This document shows, piece after piece, positions 45,492-54,886 of a DNA stretch of 64,000 bases. The stretch is from contig QNQO01001161.1 of NCBI GenBank assembly GCA_003290165.1, positions 296,972-360,971 of the forward strand, in the 5' to 3' direction. The stretch comes from Berberis thunbergii (lineage: Eukaryota; Streptophyta; Magnoliopsida; Ranunculales; Berberidaceae). The notes beneath the pieces are model-generated. The model was not told where the DNA came from, did not search any database, and worked only from the letters and a program-made list of their open reading frames with translations. Position numbers and translations under genes: made by a program. The number at the start of each line of letters is the position of its first letter. Position 1 is the first letter of the stretch.

Positions 45492-45671
45492 GAGTAATTC
45501 TACAGGGCCTGGTCCCCTAGCCTGTTTGCTGCTTAGGTGGGGTAAAAAGACGATTTTGCCCCCTCTTTAAACATCTTCTCTAAAAAGGTGTTTCAAAAAG
45601 GGGGGCAAAATTGTCTTTTTGCCCCACCCAGGCAGCAACCTCGCTGGTTGACCCAGACCAGCTAGAATTTC
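45492..45671. mobile_element. Hairpin MITE (180 bp)
   Basis: The two arms are inverted over about 80 bp. The left begins GAGTAATTCTAC and includes GGTGGGGTAAAAAGACGATT. The right end inverted begins GAAATTCTAG and includes GGTGGGGCAAAAAGACAATT. The left flank is a T-run after GG and the right flank is GGTTTATTT, so a 9-bp duplication is plausible but blurred by T-run expansion. Confidence 0.75.
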
Positions 45672-45740
45672 GGTTTATTTTTATTTTTCTTTTTTTTAAA
45701 GTGTGCTGGAAAAGGACCCTTTGTTTTATATTTAATTTCG

Positions 45741-46080
45741 AAAATGCCATGAGGAACCAGCGAGGAACCCCAAGAGGAGGGGAGCCGTACATTCTTTCGG
45801 ATGCGCCTTTGACTTTTGAATGCACGCATTTCAAAGATTTAAAATGCGCATCTCAAAGCAAAATGGACTGCTCTCTTCCCTCTGTGGGGAGAGGGGGTTC
45901 CTCGCTGTTTTCCTTGCTATTTTTTCATCCGGTTTTTTAGCTCCAATTCTAATTGTCGAGGAAATCAGCGAAGATCCTCCATCCCCCTCGCAATACATAT
46001 AAGAGATGGACACACGCATTGTGAAGGGATGGAGAGTCCCCCTCTCTCCCTCGCTGGTTTCCTCGCATGTTAGCCAAGTT
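45741..46080. repeat. Two decayed relatives of the hairpin MITE family
   Basis: AGGAACCAGCGAGGAACCCC (45752 on) is matched inverted by GGGGGTTCCTCGCTGTTTTC (45893 on). A second pair is GTCGAGGAAATCAGCGAAG (about 45955) with CCTCGCTGGTTTCCTCGC (about 46050). Centres keep GATGCGCCTTTGACTTTT, like the loop of the copy at 46126. Confidence 0.6.
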
Positions 46081-46125
46081 CGTTTTTGAGAGATGAGAGG
46101 AGAGGAAGCTTTGATTATGAGAAAA

Positions 46126-46325
46126 GAGAAATTCTAAATGTCGAGGGAAAGGGCGAGGAAACGAGCGAGGGAAATGATGTGGTGAGGTGAAAGCCGCTCA
46201 TTTCCCTCGAGATGCGTGCGTTGACTTTTTCACGCGCATCTCGAGAGAAATGAGCGGTTTTCACCTCGCCACGTCATTTCCCTAGCTCGTTTCCTCGCCC
46301 TTTCCCTCGACATTTAGAATTTCTC
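46126..46325. mobile_element. Hairpin MITE, 200 bp, 9-bp target duplication
   Basis: Arms of about 90 bp are almost perfectly inverted, from GAGAAATTCTAAATGTCGAG around a short loop (TGCGTTGACTTTTTCA). The 9-mer ATGAGAAAA flanks it at 46117-46125 and 46326-46334. Nine bases and the shared tip place it with Mutator-like MITEs. Confidence 0.9.
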
Positions 46326-46334
46326 ATGAGAAAA

Positions 46335-46940
46335 AAAAGAAAGAAAGAGACCTTTGTGGGTGGGGTGGGTAGGTCGGTGGAACATGGTCTTCCATTAAAT
46401 CAATTATATTTATTACTTGTTAAAGACTAAAGTGAAGGCATATAAATGATGTTTACAAGTGGTCAAAGTAATTTTCTGTGTTTAAGGCTTAGTATTATAA
46501 AACTTTGACTCAAAACAAGATTTGGACCCCCCCATTTATGATACATACTAGTGGTGGTTGGATAAGCTTCATACAAAACCAGGAAATGTTGGGATGTTGT
46601 TTGGATTTTCTTGTAGGGGGGGAGCACATAGATGTATCAATGCTTGTATGGAAGAAAGAAGAAGAATAAAGGAATTTTGACAGTGAGTTTAACAAAAAAA
46701 ATTTAATTTACATACCAAAGAAACAAGGAATAAGAGTACATGTGTCTCCATGTATGGTTTTAAAAAAGCGTTGAAGTTTTGGAGAGAGGTTTTTTTACAC
46801 TGCTAAATAAATGATGTTGTGGTCAAAATAAACTCAGTCAAAGATAATAAGACAAAGTAATTGAAACATGGTCAATTGTGACGACGGTTACTTTCAATTG
46901 AAAATAAAATAAGTTCTATGTGATAAAAGTATTTTTGAAC
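46335..46940. other. Intergenic DNA
   Basis: I see nothing beyond AT-rich sequence here. Confidence 0.3.
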
Positions 46941-46944
46941 ACTA

Positions 46945-47240
46945 TCATGTTTTGTATATATATTAGAGTATTTTCATATCGTTGACACAATAAAAGTTTA
47001 AAACTTGTAAAAACATGACCACTCTTAAGTTTTTGTGCTTAATACTTATATGCCAAATCATCATCATTGACAATTGAAGAAAAATAAATAAGTATAAAAA
47101 ATGTTGGATATGGGAATTGAACCCATGCACTTTTGGTGTTTAAGTTCTATGTGATCCGTTAGATTCTTATATTTGGGTAAATCTCAGTCGTCTTTTATCT
47201 CGCACTCCAAACACACCATCGTGTTTTGTATATATAATAA
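46945..47240. repeat. Isolated copy of the 260-bp repeat unit
   Basis: One full diverged unit of the array at 49720-50745, including GGGAATTGAACCCATGCAC and TTAGATTCTTATATTTGGGT. Confidence 0.75.
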
Positions 47241-48344
47241 TATAATATAACAATAATAATTACAAGGGTATTTCCTGTGTTGTTGGCACTTCACATATTT
47301 TCTTGTTTATTAAATACCACGTACTTAACACCCTCACCATCGTTCCCAATTTCGTCATCAATCAATTTTGAACTGCAAGCATATTTTAAGGTAAAAATAT
47401 ATAATATAAACTGTGAGGTTAGACTCGCTCGAAATCTGATTCAGTTGGGAAAAAAATTCAAACACCGAAAATGAGTTTTTCCCTAAACATTGAATTCGCC
47501 AAAACATGAAATTCATGATTTTTGTTTAAATGTGCATTAAGATGTATGTCTTGTCTATTCTTTTTTTTATGGGATGATTTACCCGTCCCATTTATTTGAA
47601 AAATATCAGCGGCATGAAATGCATTATACGTTATTTAGCAATAAAATATATTTTTTTAAATTGTATCGATCATAGGAAAGATCTTCAAAAATGCATTCCA
47701 ACGATGCCAAGTTTACAAAAACTCGATAACCAAAAAAATAGTTATGACAATTTTAATTTTGAGAAGAAACACACAAAATATTGTATCCCCTCCACATGTA
47801 TATTCTACTAACTTTTTGTTACTATTTTTCATTTTATTTACCCTTATTATTGTGTTATATTCACAAACATGTCATTATAAGAAATGAATCTCAACCTGCA
47901 ACATATTTTTCAATTTTCAATCCTAGTCATCATTTATTTTCAATTGCTTAAAACACTATTTTGATTTGTAAGATAGGCTAGTGTGTCTCCTATGCTATTG
48001 GTACGATATGATATTTTTGGTAAATCTCATGACATATCAACCCATCTATGCCTACGTCACCATGAACACACTCACCCAATATAAAATGTATTTCATAGAT
48101 TTGAAAGCCACTCATTTCACATAAAATGTATTTCATAATACAAAGCCACTTATTTCACAAATTTAAATTTGAATACAATGACAAATACTCAAAAACACCA
48201 ATTGTAAATTTATGTGTACAAATCAAAATATATTTCGTAAGAAAATAAAATAAATAAACTTATACTTGAAATATGAGAAATTGAAAACGAGAGAGATGAT
48301 ATAGTGCAAGTGAGGATTAAGAAAAACTGAAAGAGTGTAAGAGA

Positions 48345-48480
48345 TATTGAAATGTGAGAAATTATCTACGGTCGTTAGATTTTATGTTTGGGTAGATCTC
48401 AACCAAAACCATTCTGATTTGTTATTAAAAATTAGGGTATTCCCCATGCCGTTGGCACTACCATACGGTGTTAACTATTT
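48345..48480. repeat. Partial copy of the 260-bp repeat unit
   Basis: CGTTAGATTTTATGTTTGGG and TAGGGTATTCCCCATGCCGT match the central part of the unit. Confidence 0.65.
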
Positions 48481-48844
48481 TCATTACCGCTTATCTTTCT
48501 ATCGTGTTTCTCGTGGCTTTAACTGTGTTAAAGAATTACTCGGCATGACTCTGAGAATTTTAGGTCAATTTGTTATTAACTACTGGTACATGGGCTTAAA
48601 CTAAACCATAATAATAATAATAATGAATAAAAAGTTTGTCATTAAAAAAATTGTCTAATAAATAAATATTGTCTTGTTCAAGACATGTGTCACTAATCAT
48701 ACCCCAATGTTACGACATATATACAACAACCACTAAACATATTTATTTATATATGTCCTGTCATTAATTTTTTTTAATATCCATTGCATTATTATTTCAA
48801 TCACAAATATTTGGTGTTTCTGAAATGGTAGCTTAAACTAAATT

Positions 48845-49195
48845 AATTACAATATTTTTGTTGAATTTTAACAGTCTATCTTGTTTTCAAAAAAAAATTT
48901 CAATACTAAAATTTGTCATACCTCATAAATTTGCATCTGTAATTTATCAAAATTGCATAAAACACAATAAATCATTACAACATTACTCCACATGCTAAAT
49001 GTTTGAGTAGACAACAAAACATAATTTTTTTTCTGAATTTCAACAGAGTTTACTTTGTTTTCTTAATTTTTTTTTCCAACACTAAACCATGTCATACACA
49101 ATAATATTGCATTTGTAATTCTTAAAATGCAAAATATAAAATGAACCACTATAACATTGTTCCACGTGTTAAATGTTTGAGTAAATAATAAAATT
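48845..49195. repeat. Tandem duplication of about 175 bp
   Basis: Two diverged copies in a row. Each holds TTGTTGAATTTTAACAG/TTCTGAATTTCAACAG, a T-run, CACTAAACCATGTCATAC-type sequence and GCTAAATGTTTGAGTA. Confidence 0.7.
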
Positions 49196-49719
49196 TTGGC
49201 AAAGTTTACTAATGAGCAAGAAATACAGTACCTCTAGAGTAGCACATTTTGTATGCAAATGTAAATCACATTGTGTACATGCTTAACATTTAAGTCTCAT
49301 TGTATACATATGTAAAATCACATTGTATACAAATGTATGCTAGGATATTCAACACTGTATTTTAATATATGCTAGGAATATTCAACATTGAAGTCCCACT
49401 GTACATGTCAATAAATCACATTATTTTTGTCAATAACTTAACCTATTCTCTCACAGCAAAAATATTTTATTAATTTCAATCACCATGATAATTAGGATTG
49501 TCAACGGACTGGACTTGTGCAAAAAAAAAAAAAACGATTTTAAATCGGATTTGGTGTTTTAATAAATATATATTGTCATTCAAAACATGTGTCAATAATC
49601 ATATCTCAAGGTTGTGGTACTAATCACACTCCAAGGTTGTGACACTAATCTACCTTATTATAGCATTACTCATAATTGATCCATTGCACTCTTATTGGGG
49701 ATAAATCTTCATAAATGCT

Positions 49720-50745
49720 AACTTTAAGTTCCAACCATTAGATTTTCATGTTTGGATAAATATCAGTCGTATTTTGTCTCCCAAAAATAAATAAATAAAT
49801 TTCAAATGTTAGGCATAGGAATCGAACTCATGCACTCTTGATGCTTTAAGTTCTATAAAATCCGTCAGATTCATATACTTGGTTAAATCTGAACTATCTT
49901 TTATCTCCCAACTAAAACATTGTCCTATTTTGTAAGATAAACTAAGGTATTCCCCGTGCCGTTGACACGATAAAAATTAAAATTTTTCAAAACATGATCA
50001 CCATTAAGTTTTAATCCTTCATATACTTATATGCCTAATCACCACCGTCAACAATTGAAGAAAAATATATAAATATCAAAATATTGGGTACGGAATCGAA
50101 CCCATTCATTATTGGTGCTTTAAGTTATATACAATCCATTAGATTCTTATATTTAGGTAAATCTAAGCCGTCTTTTATCTCCAATCTCAAACACCATCCT
50201 GATTTGTAATATAGAATATACTAGAGTATTCTTACACGATAAAAATTTAAGACTTGTCAAAGCATGATCACCCTTAAGTTTTCATCTTTCATACTTAAAT
50301 GCCTAATCACCACCATCAACAATTGAAAAAAAATCAAAATGTTGGTTACGAAAATCAAACCCCTGCATTCTTAGTGCTTTAAGTTCTATACAATCCGTTA
50401 GATTCTTATATTTAGGTAAATCTCAAGCGTCTTTTATCTTCAACTTCAAGCATCATTCTGATTTGTAATATAGATTAGGGTATTCCTCGCACGATAAAAA
50501 AAATTGTCAAAACATAATCACCCTTAAATTTTCATCATTCATACTTAGATGCCTAATCACCACTATCAACAATTGAAAAAAATTAAATAAATATCAAAGT
50601 GTTAGGTACATGAATCAAACCTATGCATTATTGTTGCGTTAAGTTTCATACAATCCATTAGATTCTTATATTTAGGTAAATCTCAGCAGTTATTTATTTC
50701 CAACCTCAAACACCATCATAATTTGTAATATATATAGATTCATTA
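49720..50745. repeat. Tandem array, about 4 units of 250-275 bp, with tRNA T-arm-like motif
   Basis: Each unit carries, in order: TTAGATTCTTATATTTAGGT, TCTTTTATCTCCAA, GGGTATTCC, CACGATAAAAATT, ATGATCACCCTTAAGTTTT, TGCCTAATCACCACC, CAACAATTGAA, then GGAATCGAACCCATGCA. The last piece reads on the minus strand as a GGTTCGATTCC box, the RNA polymerase III B-box consensus. Units begin near 49735, 50010, 50265 and 50510. Confidence 0.8.
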
Positions 50746-50749
50746 AAGA

Positions 50750-51878
50750 TAGTGACTTTTTGACACCACCATTTCCACATTTTGGCCTAACACCATCACC
50801 TGCTCTTTGACACCACAAATATAAACCCAAAAATAAATAAATTTTTTTTTATCTCCCTCCTATTTTCCTCACTTCTCAACAAGGCAACAACAACGGTGTC
50901 ACCGCCAGTCATCCTTACTGCTGGTTGCACCGCCCCTGCCTTTTTTTTTTTTTTTCTCTCACCCTCTGTTTATTTATTTATTTCTCTCATCCTCAGTCAG
51001 TTCTTTTTTCTCATCCTCTCTTATTCCTATCCTCATATCATCTCTCACCCTGATCTCTCAGCTACGGGGTGAGGGGAATGGCGATCAACGGTCAAGATAG
51101 GGGTATGGAGAGGGCGACTGCCAATCGGCTGCACCACCCTCCCCCACATTTTTTTTCTCGTTCGCCTTCACAGTATCGCGATGATGGAATCCATCCTTGC
51201 GGAAATTTGTGTGAGGGCAAAAAACAGTGTAGCTCTCGCATTGGCATTTGCGAGTGGGGAACCCATCCCAGCAGAGTCTTTCACAAAGATGGGCACCTCA
51301 TTTGCAAATGAACTGCAATGAAACCCCTCCTCGCACTTACCTCCGTGAGAATGAAACCCCTAATTGCGGAGACATATGGGAGGGCAAACGATGAAAAAAA
51401 AAATGGAGGGGGCGGGCGGAGTGGCTGTTGATGCTCTGTTACAAACACATTGTTCTTTGATAAAAATCTAACCCTGAATGTCTTTTCTATCTAGTTCAAA
51501 TTAAAGCATGATAAAAGATTCTCATTAGGTGTTTAGGTTAATTGCATTGTCTTCACTGATGTCAACATCTCAAGACCCACCAAATAAGAAGCCATGACCT
51601 GCAATTCTACTTCCGCCACAAGTATTATTTGCAATTTCAATTTTTTCCTAATTAATGTGATGTACATTCGCCACATGGCAGACCTTAGTATGTGGTTTGA
51701 GAATATCTTATGAATTATGTATAGGTCAAAGAACCCACTCCTCCCAACTGTAAAGTTTATTAATGTACCACCCTCTTATTTTATGCATTTTTTTATCATG
51801 CAAGTCCATTGTGACATTCAAATTCCATTGATAGAAGTTTAATATAAAATTGTGTAATTTTTTCTCCGAATTTCATAT
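50750..51878. other. Intergenic DNA with pyrimidine-rich segment
   Basis: A plus frame at 51069-51311 has no family resemblance. No gene is supported. Confidence 0.35.
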
Positions 51879-51887
51879 ATAATTTAC

Positions 51888-52056
51888 CCCTGATTCTAGA
51901 GAGCAAAGCCCACAGCGCCAAGTTCGCATCAGGCCGGCCCATCGTCATCCATCATCCAAAAAATGGACCAATTTTCAATATCTTTAAGACGATGGATGGT
52001 GATGGGTCGGCCTGGCACTGGCCTGGCGCTGTCGACCTGGCTCTCTAGCAAGGCTC
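51888..52056. mobile_element. Hairpin MITE, 169 bp, 9-bp target duplication
   Basis: Inverted arms: CTAGAGAGC-AAG..ACAGCGCCA and GGCCGGCCCATCGTCATCC at the left, with TGGTGATGGGTCGGCCTGG and TGGCGCTGT...GCTCTCTAG at the right. The 9-mer ATAATTTAC flanks it at 51879-51887 and 52057-52065. The tips themselves (CCCTGATTCTAG and, inverted, GAGCCTTGCTAG) are less matched. Confidence 0.82.
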
Positions 52057-52352
52057 ATAATTTACTTTCAATTGTAAAATCCTATTACTATAACTTGAGG
52101 GTATCATTAAATTATATTACAACGAAATAATTGTGTCATGGTTGTTTATGTTTGCGAATTAATTATTAATTCGTGAGACCTCATATAAATTTTATTTTCA
52201 TAATATTATTTCATAAAAGTGAATGTGTGCCTAGTGCGCAATTGTAATAAATAAACATTGGTAATTACTACATCTTTTTTAGAAGACTAATCTGATATAT
52301 GGCATAGGAAAATGCTGATAAACAATATCATGTTAGTCACATATATACAAAA

Positions 52353-52551
52353 GAGTTATTCTACATGGTGAGGAAATGAGCGAGGAAACCAGCGAGGGGA
52401 GTGAGGTGGAGGGGGGGAACCGTTCACCCCCTCGGGATGCGAGTCATTGTTTTTTGCGTGCACATCTCGAAGGAGGTGAACGGTTTCCCCCCTTCCACCT
52501 CACTTCCCTCGCTGATTTCCTCGCTCATTTACTCGACATCTAGAATTTTGC
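52353..52551. mobile_element. Hairpin MITE, 199 bp, 9-bp target duplication (same family as 46126)
   Basis: The left tip GAGTTATTCTACATGGTGAG and the right tip GCAAAATTCTAGATGTCGAG (inverted) lead into arms with GAGCGAGGAAACCAGCGAGG. The 9-mer TATACAAAA flanks it at 52344-52352 and 52552-52560. Arms match the 46126 copy: GCGAGGAAA..AGCGAGG, then a GCATCTCGA centre. Confidence 0.88.
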
Positions 52552-52599
52552 TATACAAAATGCAATCACTAATTGTTTTGATAGACTACAATAGTAAAT

Positions 52600-53611
52600 A
52601 AACATATACTATCTTTTAGGAATTGACACATTTTCTCTATAAAATCGTACCACAATATCCTTTGGGTAAAAAAAGAGTTACAAGTAATATCACATTTTTT
52701 TTTATAAGCTACATGTGCGTCAGACTAAGAAATAAATGGAAAATGATTTTTAAGGTTTTTTTTTTTTTTTTACAAAATAGATTATTTAGATATGGTAGTT
52801 GATGTAATGACTAATTTGTATCTACTTTTATACCTTTATGATCAATAAATACTTTTTTATTAACTCATAAAGTTATAATATATTTACCCTTCCTAAATAA
52901 ATAGAAAACATATTTTTATGACCAACAATGACTGTTTTTTTATTAATGATTATAATTATGACTAACTAATTTCTTTCAGGCTATATATATAAGTTAATAA
53001 TTTATGGCATTTTATTTCTATAATCACTCTAAGAAACATATCTAATTGAACCAGAAGTATCACATTTTTCTGATTATTAATTATTATTATTATTAAATGG
53101 AAAAAGGAAAAATAAAAAAATATAAAGTTGAATGTAAGGGGCAATTTATAATTTATAAATAATTAGAAGGTTTCAAATAAATTATATTAAGGACTTAGGT
53201 ATAATCAAAAAATATTGAGAGAGGTTGAATTTGATTATATATAATTCGAATTTGGGAGAGCAAAAGTGTATAAAATGTAATAGTATTTTCAATTAAAAGA
53301 CACAAAAACCTTTGACATTATTCATTGGTCGGATGGTTTTACAAGTAATTATTAAGAATATGGATGAGCAAAATCAAAAAGTTAAATTAGAGTTGAAGAG
53401 ATACTCCTCTACTTCTACTATTCATTTGAGGAATATGAATTATATAGTTTAGATATTTGTCAAACTAATACCCTTAACAAGATCTCATGAGACATTTAAA
53501 CAATTCAAGCGTTTTGATCACTTTTTTAAATTTCACAATTAAAACAAATTCTTTTATGGTCACTTTTTTTTTAAACACAACATATCTACATCTATAATGA
53601 GAATTCACTCT
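52600..53611. other. AT-rich intergenic DNA
   Basis: No gene or repeat border is recognised. Confidence 0.35.
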
Positions 53612-53874
53612 TGATGTAGTACTTTTTCGCTCCATGCTTGACTTAATCCCGTTGACCTACATAAGTAACGCACGTGAGCCACAGACCACCGGGGGGTGTC
53701 TGATGACACTCCGACGCTAAAGTCAAACAGAGATCTGAAGGAGGTGTAATGCTGTAACATAGAATTTGTAACGTACTTTAGCTTACCAACCTCATGTCTT
53801 ATTTATAGCGCAATGAGTTCCAGTTTAATTAGGCCATCGTAAACGTAGTTTAGGGAGAATATCCTCGTGGAGAT
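53612..53874 (-). repeat. Tat 3' LTR, distal part
   Basis: Matches the inverse of 10750-11015, including CTTACCAACCTCATGTCTTA. Its end corresponds to ...TACATCA. The hAT element interrupts the LTR at 53874. Confidence 0.8.
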
Positions 53875-54059
53875 CTGTGCAGTTAATAACGTGTTATAAC
53901 GCCGAAATAACTCATAACGGCTCCGAGGAGTTAAGTTTTTTCATATATCGTTTGGGCATAACGGATGGAGTTATAACGGCATATACCGGCCGATATTTTA
54001 ATAAAACGGTTTTTCAAAAAACCGTTATAACGTATCGGTACATTAAAAAAAAAAATTTA

Positions 54060-54886
54060 CTAAAGCTTTCACTTTTTTCTCATTTGCAGATTCAAAAGAT
54101 AGGGATGGGAGCAGTCGATCGAAACAAAAGAAGAACAGAGAAGAGAAACGAAGGAAGAACCCTCAACCCAGTCCGCCAGTCGATCGAGCCTCCTCCGCCA
54201 GTCGATCGAGCCTCCTAGTTGATCGAGCAGAGAAGAAGGTGCTACCGTAACCCTAGTCGATCAAACAGAGAAGAAGGGAAGAAGAGGAGGGAAGAAGAAC
54301 CCTAGTCGATCGAGGACTGATCGAACCCTTGGCCCCTTTTCGTTTTCGATCAATCTGATTCTGTAAGACTGTAAGTTATTTGCTTTGCTTCTTCTGTTTT
54401 GCTTCTGATCCTTCATCTCTTTTGCTTTGTTTTTGTTCCTTTTTTTTTTTTGCTAATTGCTTTGCTTCAAATTCGATTTGCTGCTTCTTTTGCTTTGCTT
54501 CTTCTGTTTTGCTTCTGTTCCTGCTTCTCTTTTGCTTTGCTTCTTCCTGTTTTGCTTCTCTTTTGCTTCGTTTTTGCTAATTGTCCCTGTTTCTCTTCCT
54601 GTTTTGCTTCGTTTTTGCTAATTGTTCCTGCTTCTCTTCCTGTTTTGCTTCTCTTTTGCTTTGCTTTTTCATTTTTCATTCTAATTTTGCTTTTGCATAA
54701 CTTATTAATTGCAGATTTGCAGACTTAGAGTAAGTTACAGTAACTTCATTCTCCTGTTTTGCATAACTTTTGCTAATTGTCCCTGCTTTTGCTTCATTCT
54801 TCATTCTAACTTACAGTAAATTATTATTTTTATGTTTACTTTAGTCAGTTTAGTGATCAATTTTATTTTGTGTATGATAGGTATTC
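54060..54886 (+). other. hAT leader and T/C-rich leader intron
   Basis: A purine-rich leader repeats GTCGATCGAGCC and AGAGAAGAAGG. A donor-like CTGTAAG follows, then a long run of TTTTGCTTC-type repeats. The frames here rich in Phe, Cys and Ser are not genes. Confidence 0.55.

Noticed and set aside
45611..45940. 109-aa frame and its reverse partner
   Set aside because: Runs across hairpin MITE arms; symmetry of the hairpin makes frames on both strands.
47100..47130. Complete tRNA gene on the minus strand
   Set aside because: Only the T-arm-like part is present; no A-box, anticodon arm or acceptor pairing found.
54380..54728. Phe/Cys/Leu-rich frame of 109 aa
   Set aside because: TTTTGCTTC repeats in the hAT leader intron; no membrane-protein family resemblance.
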